Shown: positions 38,801 to 53,800 of the stretch, in pieces
Layout of the letters: every line of letters starts with the position of its first letter
Position numbering within the stretch: the stretch's first letter is position 1
Assembly: GCA_964023275.1 (NCBI GenBank)
Contig: OZ029915.1
Location: 19,631,775 to 19,695,774, forward strand
Source: Norana najaformis
Lineage: Eukaryota; Annelida; Clitellata; Crassiclitellata; Hormogastridae
Reading direction: 5' to 3'
Length of the DNA stretch: 64,000 bases
Made by a program: the position numbers and the translations under genes
The notes under the pieces: model-generated
What the model was told of the DNA's origin: nothing
Databases searched by the model: none
What the model saw: the letters and a program-made list of their open reading frames with translations, nothing else

Positions 38801-41800
38801 GCATCTCAATTGGTACATTCATTGGTCTTCGAACTGAGGCACTTGGGTCACTAGATGGCTGCACAGATAACAGGGTAAATAAGTTTATTTCAGTTCAGTC
38901 ACATCTAAACCTTATAAATCGTAATAAGTTTGACATGCAGCTTTAAAGAATATGACCTGTTGGTGTAGTTCACTTACAGTTAAATGCTCTTCTTTTTCCA
39001 AGTTGTCTGTAGTTAGTGTTGTAGTACACCATGTACCAGACATTTGCCACATGACATTTTCCCCACTTAACACCTTTCACACAATAAATCATAGTGTAAC
39101 TGGACCGGATGTAGCTGTCGCAGGGTGTGACCAGTTAATATTTGAGCCTTCCTTTAGAGCTTTTGCATTTATCTGTGGCTTTTCTGTTGTCATGTCCTAG
39201 CCTACATTTGGAACTAAGTTCACGACGCCACCTGCCAACCGCAAACCAGTTGCTCTGCTTGATGGAAATGTCAGTTCCTCAGATGGGGCCCAGGAAGAAG
39301 TAGTAGAGGAAGCCACAAAGTCTGTTGGAACAAATATGTCTGGAGGTACAAAAGGGTTATTTGCTGTTTTAATGGCTGTCTTGTACCTTGTGCTTAGCTT
39401 TGATGTTCATCGCATGGGGCTATTTGTCCTATGAGATTCTGGGTTTTGAACATCTCTGCAGTGTTGCACTTGGGAACTTACCTTCCATTTCCTTGATTTG
39501 CTTCTTTTCACCTTTTTTATCCTTTCTTTCGTCTGACTGTTTGAATATCTCTTATGTGCTTCTCTTAGTTTGTTTCTATCTGCATAACCTTTTGCTTCTG
39601 TTTTTTCTGTGGTTTTGTGTTGTTACATGTGGTCCTTGGTCAACCCGTGGCTTTGTCTCTGTCACTTGTCTTCTTCTCTTTCTGAAGTTTTGCACTTTAA
39701 TATACTGCATTTGCCAAAATCAGTTATTCTTGTATTCTGTGTGCAAAGATTTATGTATTCTCAGTATTAGAGTATTAGAGTCTGTTTCTCCCTAACAGAG
39801 GCAACACGGTGACTTTGATTCATTTTCCTCAGGTTGCCGTACATACTAGTGTACAAGTTGACATTGCATATAAGCTGACTCCTAAATTTTCAACCTTGGA
39901 AATAGGAAAAGTCTGTGACCTATGGATCAGTTGTTGTGTGTTTTTACGTATCATTATGAACAATTGATAGCGCTTAAAATATCGACCTAAAGCTCCAAGA
40001 GCTCCAAGTTAGGCCCTGAGATGGGAACATGTGCTTGTGAACACATGCTTCACCCAAAATAGAGTGATATCCAATAAATTATCACCAGTAAGCAAGCAGT
40101 TTGTAATCATATTACCTTTAAAAGTTACCATGAAGACGCTGATTCGTGCATTTTTGATGCATGTGAACAATTTGTGGTTCTAGTTATCGTAAAACAGTTC
40201 TGCCAAGATTCAGTGATCCAGTCTGCCAGCACTCTTTATTTCAGAGTAGTAAGCCTCATCATCTCGACATGCTTTTTTGTTTTTGACATTTCTTCAAGAA
40301 TGCTCTTCTGTCTTTGCCAGTCTGACAAGCACTTCAGAAATGCCTAACTTATGTGCCTCTGTGCAGTCGTTTGTAGCCTCGGCATGCTCAACGAGTTTAT
40401 TTGAACCCAGTAGAATATGCAAGCCGTTTGGTTACCACTAATTTTAGCCATTACAGGGCTCCAAAAGAGTCGCAAGTTTTTTCAACTCATTGATAAAATG
40501 AAATGTGTTCTTAAAAACTACTCGATTCACCAAAAACTGCAACTGAAGAGAGGAAAGTTGTACAAGAAGGGGAACACGAATTTCCATTCATGGCACCAAA
40601 GTGTTTATGTGCTATAAAATAAAAAGATCTTGCTTTGCACTGAACACACTGTGCCCAGTCAAAAAAGAACAGTTAATAAGAACTGATGCTTGATGATGGA
40701 TACCGGCATGTTTGTAATACAAAGCAATTTTTCTACCAGGTAATTCATAAGTATTTTAAGCAAATGTTTATTTTACTTTGTTTGCAACATTTTCTTTGTA
40801 GTATCATCTGCTTTATTACATTTTATTTGACCTACTTCACCATGTATGCTTCATGCAGTCTCCCATGGGTGTGTCATGCAATCTCTGATGGGCTTGTCAA
40901 CGTCTTTCCATTGATGTGTCGTGTTATCTTGGCTTGAGCTTTACATAAAATGTACCCCAAATTCAGACTTTCAAAACAGTAAAATTTATTTGACTTATAC
41001 CCAAGTATTTGTGTTATGCTGGTAAAACTGGTTAACTTGGAGACCAATCTTAAACTAAATGTGTTCATTGCCTTAGGCTACGACTGTTAAACAAACAGTA
41101 TGGCATAAAGTTCATATTTTATATTTTATTTTATTTTCAGCTGCAACAGTTTGTTCCGATGTTGATGATACACTCACTGCTTCAGCGCTCGTCAGTTTGG
41201 GTGAATCAGGCTATGTGAAGCCAGTGAGTGCAGGAACTTCTAATGGCAACCAGACACCGGCAGACAGGCTGAGCAGCACAGTTTCTCAGTCCTTGTCTTT
41301 AAGTGAACTTTCCTTAACTACATCTGCTTGTGAAAAACATTGTCAGTTTTCAGAAATGGATTTTTCTGATTTGGTCACTGACCCATCCAGCATTAAGACA
41401 AATTTCGAGTCATCTGGACTCACAGAATCTGTCACAACTAAATCTTCAGCTGCTTTATGTAGAAGTAGTTATGATGCTTCTCTATCGAAGAGCGTTAACA
41501 AATTAAAGCCTGGTGTCATTAATTCAGCTGCTTTGCTCAACAGCCAGCTAGTAGCTGCATCAAAACTACCCACCTCATTGGCTTCAGCCGATACCAAGAA
41601 GCTGTCCATCATAAATACTCAAGCAGACATGGACAACACAAAGCCACGTTCATCAGTTTGTTTGAAAACTGTGATGTCAGAAACTTTGCCAGATTTGGAT
41701 ATTGGTACAAAATGTGAAAACAGTAAAGCCTCAATTTCTAAAGCTTCTTCGAGTCTTGAACCTAGCACAAGACCTAACACAGAAGCCATAAAGCCCACCA

Positions 41801-44800
41801 TTTCAAAAACATTGTCAGGCTCTGGTTTAGGCAGGAACCTTGATTCACTTGAATCTTTGGAAATTGTGAATACAAAAAGTTCATCAAAAAAAAGTACAAA
41901 ATCTCTAGCCTTGGGTTCTTGTAAACCAGCCAGTGGCTTACAAGGTAAACAGGAGTTGACTTTGGGTGCATCAGCTCGTAGTTCTAAATCTTGTGTAGCA
42001 GTGGGTTCTTTAAAGACTGGCTCAACAGTATCTTCCAATAAGAAAACAATTTCTGCTTCAGCTTCAAATACTAGGAAGCAGCAAGATTCAAAACCTGACT
42101 CATCTGGAGCACCTTCAAAAACTTCTGAACCCTCACATTCTGGTGACACTTCGAAAATTCGACGAAGCAGTGCCATGATCCAGTGGTCGTCAAAGACTGA
42201 TGGAGCATCCAAAGGACAGGCACTTTCTAATCTTACTCAGAGTCTTCCAGTAGGTGTACATTCAGTCAGTAATGCCGTGGGAAACTCTGCTGTTGAGAAT
42301 TTGACAGTTACATCTGGAAATGAAATGGATCTAAGTTCGAGATATGCTTCAGTTCCTGGAAATACTTACTGTTACTCTGATGACATGCTTGAAACAAAAT
42401 TATTAAACAGTTCATCCCAAACTGCAGACAGAAGTCTTTCTTATTCCACTGCAGAGATGGCTTCAAAATCAAGGTTTTCCTCACACGGAATTGTTGAAAC
42501 AAGTTTGAGTAGTTACTCTAACAAAATTCCAACTCCATCATTTTCTAAAGGTAGATTAAAATCTGGAACAACCTTGACTGAAACTGATGTACAGGTGGCA
42601 AGTTCAAAACTAATGCACCCTGAAGTGCAATCAGAAGGTTATGTGGGTGTCACAGTAAAAGTGGCAACCAAGGAAAGAAGTCGTGATTCCAGACAAAAGT
42701 CTTTAGAAGGGTCTTGGGATTCTTCTGGTGATGTGTCTAAATCTGGTTCACTGGAGCAAACAACAGTCCTAAATATAACTGAAATTGCACGCAAGATTTC
42801 CATGTCTTCTGAGTCTGACAATCCAGAGGACCTGGCAAATCTCATTGCAGTTATGTCAAATTCCAAGTGGAATGGGAAGAGCAGTTCCGAGCATGACGCC
42901 AGAAATGAAGTTAGTTCAGATTTGCGCAAATCCAAGAACTTAGAGGTGACCAAAAGTGCACTTGTGAGCAATGCTGTCATTGGTATTGATGACAGTAGCA
43001 GAGAAAAAGTAGTTCTTGGTGAGGGTAATGCTGCAAAGAAGAATGTGTCCAGTGGAATGGCAAACAAGACTGATGCAGTGAATGCTGTTGAGATTAGCAC
43101 TAATGCAAGTGGTCCTAACTTGTGCAGCATAATGTCTGAGCTACCAAGTTCAAAAGAAACCGCATTTAAACTTCCTGAAGGTTCCGTGGTGCAAAAGCAA
43201 AAGTCTAGTCTGGTTCAGGAAAACGCCAAGAAGCCAAGGACAGAGGAAAATTTTCATTTCCGATCTCCAAGGCCAAGTTCTGTTTTTGCACGTTCAAAGC
43301 GTCAAGAACTGGAGCAGTCAGTGTTGGTTAATTCGTACATACCAGCTGAAGTCAGTTTCTGCGCTCATCCTCCTTTGGTTAATGAAACAAATCAGCCAAC
43401 AGAATGCTTGATGAATACAGCTGGAAGTAAGCTTTCTGCTCCAATAGATATGTGGAATTCCATTGATATCTCGGCCGATTTAGGTCAGACTGTCAAACTG
43501 GCTCCCTCAGTCATCAGGTCAATTGTACCCACTGTGAACAAAGTTGATTCAAAGCGAAATTCAATGAGTAAGGTTGCAAGATCATTTTCCTACCAGCAGG
43601 CAATTGCACCTGGAAATATGTTTGACAAAGGCAACAACAGAACTGGGGTAAATGTTACAAGTGGCGGCTCAACAGCAGAAGCACAGAACAGCACAGTTAC
43701 AGCAGATGGCACTGGACAGAGGAAAGTCCAAGATGTATCTCCAGTTAACACAAGCTTATTAGCTCTACCACCTCAGTCCAGCCAACCTCAGAATTCTGGT
43801 GTGCTGGCATCTCTGCCCAAATCCTTGATATCAACAAAAAATCCTATGTTGAATGTTGCTGGTGCAAAGTTGGCACGACTTTCTACTGGACTTATGGGTG
43901 ACTCCATTTTTGATGCAAGTCGTATGCTTCCAATTCCAGAGGCAGAGAATGCATTGCAGCTGTCACAGTATCCAGCAACAGCAACTAAACCTGGCCCAAG
44001 ATATGCAACAAACGTGTCACTTATGACATCTGCAATCAGTATGCCTGGAATAGACAACAGCCTGGCTATTGATCCATTCAGCCAGAGCACTCCTATGGTT
44101 AAATCTTCCATTCAGCCAAACACGTATGAACCCATGTATAATGCCACAGGTAAACTGATCTTTACTTTTGGTTTTGTACAAAAGTTGCTACTTTTGAGTC
44201 GTTATATAATAGAACCAGAGCATTGTCACAGTCTTTCATTTATAAAACATTCTGTTAACTGCTGCCATGCAATGCACTTTAATGCTGATTCTGAATTATT
44301 TCTAATTGACATATAAGTTTAAAATTGTATGATGATAATTTTTTTGAAGACTACCAAAGTGGAATGAATCAAATGGTGGCCAAGCAGCGAGTTGACCCTG
44401 TTCGTTTGGACTTGCCTTCCGAGCTATCTTTCCAGGAAGTCTGTTGTGTTGGTCTGACAGTTCATGACACTCTGAGAGTATCAAACCCTTCGCCCTACTG
44501 GGTGCACACTCACTTCTGCATGGTGTCTCTGAGCGTTGATTGCCAAGCGCTTGATCCCTTCTCTGTTGTGCCATTCATAGTGAAGCAAAGACTGATGCTG
44601 CAGCCGTTTGGCAGTGAAGATGTCAAGGTGAGCATCAGCAGAGTTCAAATTTAGAATTTAAAGAAAGATTTTATGATGGCTGCTGCTGGGTGGCCTGAAA
44701 TAAACTGCTTTAAGTAAATTAAGATGACCTGGAGCAATCAGACTGTCTGCAACAGGTTTGCAAACGATCGCTTAGCTCACTAAAAGATAATATTGTGTAG

Positions 44801-47800
44801 CTTTTTTAATTATGTTCATACAGTTGAACATAATGTGTGTAGTTATTAGAACTAGAATTTTTATAAAAGTCTTATTTTAGCTGAGGTTTGGAATACCAGT
44901 GACTGGCGGCAGAATGCAGACAATGCATAAAATTCCAAATTAAGTTATTAAATTTGTGAGTGTATGTGACTGCTGGTAATATATTTAAGATATGATGTTG
45001 TTGTCATTCAGTGGACTTCTGGTTTGATTTAAATAAGGTCAGATTTTTAAAACATTTTCTATAGGTTTTGTTTGCTCCACGACACCCGGGATCCTATGTT
45101 GCTCACCTGACCCTTCTGGTGGATCAACCGCAACATGCCTCAAACATTCCAATTGCCATCGCTCTCAGAGCGGTGGCAGAAAAGCCTTGCATACAGGTTT
45201 CTTTGTTGACTGCTCACAAATGTCTGTTTATCATGTAAAATTGATACTTTATAGTGAATTTTGTGACAGATTTCCTTTTTTGGGATTAGGAAAATGAGAT
45301 GTGTAAATTTGAATTAAATTGAAGCAATTTTGCAGAGTTTGTTTTAATAAAGCTGCTATCTCTGATCAGTTTTCTCTTATATGTGAATGTAGCAAACATT
45401 TATTTAAACAGTGGCTAAAAACTTCTGCTGCATTTTCAAAGGTGAATAATAGTAATGTTATTTGTCAATGCTATTGTTGTTACAAATGCAAACCATTATA
45501 TACAATGTTTATTAATGAACTGTGAGAGAACTGAGTAAGAGAAACATTTTAAAAATTAAATTTCTGTCCTAGCTGTGAATTGATCCTGCTGCCTTTGCTA
45601 GGACAGTCACAACCTGGAGAATTCTGTTAAGCTGTGTTACAAATTATAATTTTTGCTGATGTTTTTCTTTAGATTATAACACCTGTTGCTGAGTCACTGC
45701 TTGACTTTGGTGCTTTGCCTTGGGGAAGCCACAAGGTTATGCCACTGATGGTTGTGAATAAAGGCCGGGCAATGGTTCCTGTCCGGCTCTTTATATCATC
45801 GGTAAGTTCTTAATATCCTGCGGTCTGCTTTTAAATGGTTTTGCGTGTGCTTTTCTGTTACTTGTAGTCCTGCACTGATCATTCTTGAATAGAGTGGCAG
45901 GTTAAGTGCTTTAGTTTCATAAAAATAAATTGTTTGGCTTTATGTGTTACATTGACAGCTAAATGACATAGGCTAAGTTTTTGCTTAGAAAATTGCATCT
46001 CTACTGTTTACCATTTTTTCTTATTGACTGCTAAATGACATAAACTAAGTTTTTGTTTTGAAAATTGCATCTCTACTGTTTACCATTTTTTTTCTTATTT
46101 ATGAGTTTATTCAAGGTCATGTATAAGTATTCATATAACGGAAATATTATATACATGTAATATAAAACTAGTGACTTTTGGCACTCCATAATGCACTGAA
46201 AGACCTTAATTTTGTGTATGGTGATGATACCCTTCTTATTTGTGTTCGTGCACATTAATGCTAAACATCTATCTGCATATTAGGTTTATATAATTGGTGA
46301 AATTTTAGCCAAAGTCTTCGTCCTGCTGTTTTTCGTTTGCCTATTATGATGGCGACCTGACGAATGCCAACATGAATGTGTCAGCACAGTGTAGCTGCAT
46401 TCTTCGAGGGATCGATGCCAGTGCCAAAGAATTTCCTGTTACCCTGATGGTTGTATTTAGGGCTCCAACACAGCAATCTGCTCGAGGTGATGCTGGCAGT
46501 TTTAGACTGCAAAGTCTGTTGTGTCTTAATTTCATTTCACCTCCTGACTGTAATGTCTTACATTTGCTATTAACAGATGGTGCTTGTCACTAATATGAAC
46601 TCAAGAGCAACTAACTCGCTTCTGTAGCTGCTTTGATTTATTCATCATTTCACATAGGAAGAACGTTTATGCAACTACAGTCATCTAGTTTGTATCTTCT
46701 GCATTTGTTTCATGCCACCTTCCAATATTGTAGTCATTAGAAATGTTATATCATGATGTTTTAACTTATTGCTCTAGGTAAAATTATGAATAAATAAATA
46801 AATCTTTAATTTATTGAAGGAATCAGCTGAAGTATGTATTTAGATCCTAAATGAGCCTGTAAATATATGTTAAGATGTATGTTGCAGGTGTCCAGGGAAG
46901 AAGTCATAAGGAACCTGACTGGTTTTGATTTAAGTGTTACCCTGTTATTACAGCATGAGGGTTTATTGTGTAATATTGTAAATTATTCTTGGCAAACATG
47001 CCCTAGGTATGGCTTCTGACTTGGCAAAAGATGTGGAAAAAGAGCTGAAAATTTAAATTGAAGGTAGAAATTATCCTTTATAATTTATTTGTTTTTTATA
47101 ATTATTTTATTGCAGGACTCATTCCAGTACAGGAAACCTTGGGATTCATAGCCTTGGAGATAGACTTGCCTTCAATCGTCATTCCTCTTGGATCAGTTAG
47201 ATTGAAGGGATTGTCAGGAACTGCTAGGCTTCATGCTCCAGAACAGATGGATGTGAGCAGAATTCTTTTCATTTATGTTGTATCACCACGCTGTTGACAT
47301 TGATACCACCTACAAAACTTACTATGGTTAAATGAAACTCAACAATCACATGCTAATATAATATACCTACATATAGACAAAAGCTTTTATTTCTTAAGTT
47401 AGTGTAGTCGCATGTAGTGTAATGTACCAACAATCAGGCACTTACAAAGTGCCACTTCTGGATCCTCATGGCATTTGAGACCCAAAACCATCATTCAACA
47501 ACAGCTACTGACTGAACAACATCAGAGAAATGTGAGAGTTTGAGTAGGTTACACTGAAGGGTTGACAGTGGCTTAGTGTTTATGGTGTCCTGCAGTGTGT
47601 TCAGACCAGAGGCTTTGAACGTCAGATTTATGAAATCACAGAGGAGAAAGTGTTATATAGCTTGGTTAAATTGGAAGTGTTTTTACAGAGGCTAGCAGTG
47701 CAGCATAAAATTTCTTTTGTTGGTCAGTAGTTTCTGGTATAGTAGACACTTCCATTCCAGGGTTCAGTCAGAAGACTTTCTACCTAAATTCTCTATTTTT

Positions 47801-50800
47801 GCAGGGTATTTATGTGCGTCTCTCTTGAAAAAGTACAGTTCATATAACTTGACATTTATATAGCACCACTTCAAGGAAGCTCTTATGGACATTTATATAG
47901 CACTACTTCAGGGAAGCTCCCGTGGACATTTATTTAGCACCATTGCAAGGAAGCTCCTGTGTACATTTATACAGCACCACTTTGGGGATACTGCTGTTGG
48001 CATTTATGTAGCACCGCTTTATGGAAGCTTCTGTGGACGTAATGGACAAAATGAGTCTTAAGTTGCATAACACAATTTTCCAGAAACCAGTCACAAAGGT
48101 GTTACATATTTAAGTCATACATGTACGTATTCACATTATTCTAACATTTTTGACAATTATAAATGCTTAAGTTTAATGGCTTTAAGGCATTAGTCATTAG
48201 GCCTGTCAACGGGCACCTGGAGGCTCGGGTACCCGCCTGCCACAAATCCAGTAACAGGCTATTTGCAGAAATTACTTTTAAATATCATGATCCAGCAGGC
48301 AAGGCCTTGGATACCAGCACAATGCTGTTATTGCCTCTGCACATACAGCAACCAAGCTCAGGATGGAGTCACCATAAAGAACCAGTACTTGCCTAGGCTA
48401 GCGGTGGCTGCGGATGTTGGGGAACACAATTGACGCGATTTATCTTAGAGATACTAGTTAACATAAGCCTGGTCCCTTCATCACGCTTGGCAACATTTGC
48501 AACTGTTGTAAGTTCGCCTGCTTGAACAGTCCTGTCTGATGCAGGGCTTCAAGCCAGCTGGAGCCAAGCACCATTGTCACATACTCAGGCATGTCACTTA
48601 CTCACGTACTCTGCACATTTGATATTGGTATACAGTTTGATGTAGTTTTTCTCCAAATATGACAACAATAATGAATATTATCAAATTATGTATGAGACAC
48701 TCTATTTCAATTAAAATAAACCCATAATTTATATATTAAGATTTAGTAACTTATCTCAAATAATTATGGCAGAGTATCCAGAATCTTTCTATGTTTAGCA
48801 TCTTTGGAAACTGGATGGGATTATTAATAGCTTTGCAGCACAATCACTATCCAAAAGATAAAACAAGGCATAAACAACAAATGTTGCAAACCTTCAGAAA
48901 GTGCAGCGTGTTTTTACTTAACCTGAATTTTATCCAAAAAATTGCATCTGCGAATTATGCAAGTGATTTTGCCTTAGCTAACAAATATATTGATTGATGA
49001 CCCTGCCAGAAATACGCGCGCTAGAGGTCAACAAATTTATCTAAAGACGGAGTGACAGGTACCTGGGTATCCAGTAAAAATGGACACTGGTACCTGGGCT
49101 GCGTTTTACTTAAATTTTTGCACCTCTATTAACCATGATGAGCGGAGATTAGAAATCCTATTTTTTTAATCAAGTTACGGCTATTGTTTTGCCGCCATGT
49201 GCCGAATAAGTCAAACGTATTAAATTAGTGCAATTATTATTCTCGCATGTGCTCGTGAATGAGAAGGTGTAATTTAAGGATTACGAATATCGGTCATGAT
49301 AGACATTTACATGTCGGCCTAGTAGTGCATCACATGATGTAAAAGCTGTTGTTCTAATGGACAACTCGATGTCGGTCAAACAGTGGAACCATGCAAGTGA
49401 CTTATATGAAATATGTTATCGTTGTCTGTGGTAGTGATTTAGTCATATTTATAGCTTACATCAAATTTAAGTAATTTTTTCAAGTATGGGTATTGGCTGC
49501 TTATATTTTTGGCTTATTTATCATGCTGTTTTCAAGAAATTTGTGAAATATTGTATGAATAGTTGCAATATAAGTACTACTTGCTAAAGAGGTAACATGC
49601 TAACCAGTAATCCCATGTTTCTGAGAATTATAAGTTGAGAGTCATGATGTTCGATTGAAAATACCTTGGGAACTACGTGGAACATTTTTATCTATGATAC
49701 ATCCTGTTAAACATAATTGAATGCACTATTTCACTAAATAAAAATCTGAAAATGTGAAAAATCCAACTTAAGACTAATTTTTCTAGAGCCGATCACACCA
49801 CTTCATGAAAATTCCTGATCTAGCAATGCTAAACAGGCAAGATAGACTTCTACCATAGATGGATTAAAGGCCAAGAATAACTTAATTGAAACTGTAAATC
49901 AGTTTTTGATGAGAAGTAATAAAAGGGTAATTCTTTATTTTCCTTTAAGTGATACATATCTTTTGCATTTTTCAGTATGACTTGAAGTCTGATTTATGTT
50001 CCATTTCAGTCTCACTTTGATCGACATGCACTTGATTTGTTCATGTTTTCAGACGTTGGTCCTGAAGGCGGAAATTGGAACTGGTCCTCAGATGCAGGTG
50101 GTCCCACTGCGCAATGCTGGTAACATTCCACTGGATGTCAGCCTGGAGATGGCACACTGGACGGATCTGTTCACCGTCACTCCGATGCAGGTTATGATTG
50201 AACCTGGAGGACAATCAGAGGTCTGCGTCCGATTCGAACCAACGCCTGCAGCTGCAAAAGGAGTCAAGTTTGATAGGTAGAGTCAGATGGGGTTAACTGT
50301 TAGCTTATCATGCGATTCATTTGAGGAAGGTCTGTCACATCTTATGCTGTTGAAGTTTAAGTTAAGCTTATCATGCGATTCATTTGAGGAAGGTCTGTCA
50401 CATCTTATGCTGTTGAAGTTTAAGTTAAGCTTATCATGCGATTCATTTGAGGAAGGTCTGTCACATCTTATGCTGTTGAAGTTTAAGTTAAGCTTATCAT
50501 GCGATTCATTTGAGGAAGGTCTGTCACATCTTATGCTATTGAAGTTTAAGTTAATCTAATATACACCATCTTCTTCAGTAACTTCGACAGTAACTGCATA
50601 GCATAGACATGACTTGCAACAAAAATCATCTACCTAACAAAAGTAAGTTCTTTAAGACAGAATTCTGTGGATGAGAATCCGTTTTTTCGGCTCTGTATGT
50701 GTGCAGGAGCCCGCCAGTGGTGACTCTTCTAGTTATCTGAACTTTTTGTTCTTAATTATTTTAGCTTTATGTAGGCTGACTTAGGCAATGCTTTTGTGAA

Positions 50801-53800
50801 GTTCTTTAAAGGTTTTATAATTAAATGTCTAGACAGCTAACTGTTGTGTCTGTAGTTGGAAAACTGAGTAATATGTTCATTTCTGATGTCTTAAGCTTTG
50901 TGTGAAATGTTAGTATATATTATGGCATAATAAACAGCAAGACTTTTTTGCATGAATGAAACAGTAGTAAAGTGCAGCATGGTAGGCAAATGGCTGAGAA
51001 CTTGTCATTTAACACAGTGCCAGTTTGAGCTTCCCTTGTGTGGTTGCTGTATGGAGACGTTGAGAAACTGTTTCACTTACAATTGTCTAGCACTATCAGC
51101 CAATGGGTAGCCTGAAATACTTGTGTTAAACAAATATAAACCAGTATATAAGGTGCCTCTGAGTTGTTTCTTTTAAAGAGCTGCTATACGACTTTACAAG
51201 TACAATTAGAAAAAGTTACAGTTACAACAAGAAATAATAAATAAAAGTTATTTGGATTTTCAGCAACATCTAGTAAATGATTCTTGTCCTTTGTCTTTCT
51301 GTTTGGCAAACCACTTAGGTTTTGGTTTAGTCAACATCAGTAAGGAATTTATGAAGTTCCTTTTGGCTTACCAAGTTTTTAAAATCAGTAGATTATGGAA
51401 GCAATTATTTATTAGCAGGACAAAGAGTTTAAATATATTGACGATAAATGAAGTTGTCTAATTACATATTATTCAGCTTTTGGTCTTGTGTATATTTAAT
51501 CTTTTTATGCTTTCAGCCTTCTGTTCATGATAATTGAACCAGATGGACCTGCTTATGAGATTCCAGTAACCGGGGAAATTTTGTTGAAAGTATCTTCAAG
51601 AGACCTGTCAAAACTGTTAAGCAACCGGTCTTTTGTGGCATGGGGTGGAATGCCAATTGGAAAAACTGGGTATGCAAGCACTGACTTAGTCAAAGAAAAC
51701 TACCAGATTTTCATTTTCTGTAAATTTAACCTTGCTATTGTTGTGTTTATGTAATAGTTCTAATGTAAACCTAGATTTTCTTATAAGATATGTGATAGAT
51801 TTTTGTGTGTGAAAAGCTTTAGCGATTGTATGAGAATCTTTATTTGTTAAGTTAATTTAATTAACTTTGGATAAATTAAATTTTTCTTACTGGCTATAAG
51901 TTTTTGTTTATGTGAATGCATAATGTTTATTCTTTTATTGTTAAACAGGAAGCAAATGGTTACTCTAAAAAACAACTCAAATCAGCTTTTGAAGCTTCTT
52001 CTGGAAATTCATGGTTCGCCAGAGTTTAAGGTGAGAGAGGATTGTGTTATCCTTGGTTTGATTGTTTCTTTTCATCATCTTGAAAAAGAAATGTTCTTTG
52101 TTAACCCAATACAGACGCGTAGGTAGTGATTGGTAGTATATAGGTCACGACGAGCTGGTAGTAATTGGTAGTGGGCATGTACTATTATGTAGACGGCTCT
52201 CAGCCTATCACAAACGTTATATTTTTGAAACCTTACATCAATTAGGCCAAGATATTATAATTAAGTACAGAAATAAGTGGAAGATATTTTTAGAATTCGG
52301 TCATAAACATGAAAATCGACCAATCAAATCGGACATTTAAATCGCGAATTTAAATAACCCAAAATGGCGGCGTGTTGTTGTTGTGGCCTTACTGACGACG
52401 AAATTCGGCAAATTCTTGATGAATTTGCATCAGATGATGACAGTTTTGACTCATCTGACAATAAAAACCCGTCTTTTGCTACCAGTGAAGAAGATACAGT
52501 GGTTTTGGCTAAAGAACATTCTGACATCGACTCCGAATTAGACGGCTACGGATACATGCTAGCCGACCGTCGAACTGGGTCAGGCGGATGACTTGGGCGA
52601 GATAGACAGGACTGAACAAGTAGCAGATTTTCCCATTTGACCCCTAACTGTTCCATTTACAAACGTCTGTGGCGGACCAGCTCCTGATGCACCATTTTTG
52701 AAATTTTTCTAACTGCTTTTGGATAAGCTTTTTTGATGTGATAGTTGAACAGACAGGCCTGCATGGTGAGCAGAGTAGGTCAAATGCACAGAAGGCAGGT
52801 AAACCCCACAGAATAAAATGGAAACCTACTTCTCCTCTAGCATCTTATGTTTTTGAGAACAAGATCAAGAATCCCAAAGGCTGCCCCAAGAAGGCTCAAT
52901 ATGAATGTGAAGCATGTAAAGTTGCTTTGTGCAAAGTTTTATGCTTCCACATTTGCAACGAGCAAAATCAGATAGTGGTTCTGTGGAGTGTAAGGAAGGT
53001 AAGCAATATAGCACATCGATACAAATTTTAAAATTTCCATTCTAAATTGTCCTCTTAGAACTGTTCAGTGCAGTCTATTGAGAAAGAGGAGTCGATTCAG
53101 GAGCTTCATCCATCTTCAAGGTGACCATCCAGTGCACTCAGGCATTCATAAAAATGGCCCTTTTGAGAGCTACCAAATATTTGAAAAGGAAACAAACTAC
53201 AGTGTGTTTGCCTCTCTGTGTGCCTGGCTTGTTGTAATGTTACTGTTGTCCTGTTGGTGTGCATGCTGCAGTGTTTTTGATGTCGTGGTTGTATTACTAT
53301 GTATGTGTTTGGGAGGTGATAGGGTGAGTAGGCAACATGAGTGCCCCAAAATTTTTCTATCAAAAACTGGACTGAAGGATTGAAAGAGTAGATAAAAAGC
53401 TAAAGAATGATGTTAACCTCAACTCTGTATGCCAAAAATTACCAAGATCTGATAAGTTAAAAATTTCTTACTTTTTAGGCATTTCTTGTTACTCCTCTGG
53501 TACGACTACTGTCTGCATACTAAAAATATTATATCTCCTTCATTTATGAAAATATTTTCAAACTTTTTGGAGGTTTTGTCTGATATTAATTGCTGCACAG
53601 TTCATATGCTGACATTACATGAGTTGTCGCTTAAAATGTTTTCTATAGGGATTTGAACATGAAAAAAGTTTTCAAATGGGGTGGGTACAGTTTGGGGCAA
53701 CTATGAGTACCTCCAAAGATTTTTCTCAAAAATTGGAAACATGGTTTGAAAGAGGAAATAAAATGCTAAAGAATGATATTAACCTCAACTCTGTGTGTCA

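Noticed and set aside
39388..39795. Hydrophobic 135-codon open frame
   Set aside because: T-rich intron sequence directly after exon 16; no splice or family support.
41619..43130. Several minus-strand frames of 64-197 codons
   Set aside because: Shadows of the Ser/Thr-rich exon 17, produced by its codon composition.
48190..49115. Possible hAT element between two GC-rich ends
   Set aside because: The ends do not pair convincingly and no 8-bp duplication was found.
50287..50559. Open frame of 90 codons with a 21-residue repeat
   Set aside because: An artefact of a 63-bp minisatellite whose length is a multiple of three, located in an intron after an in-frame stop following exon 23.
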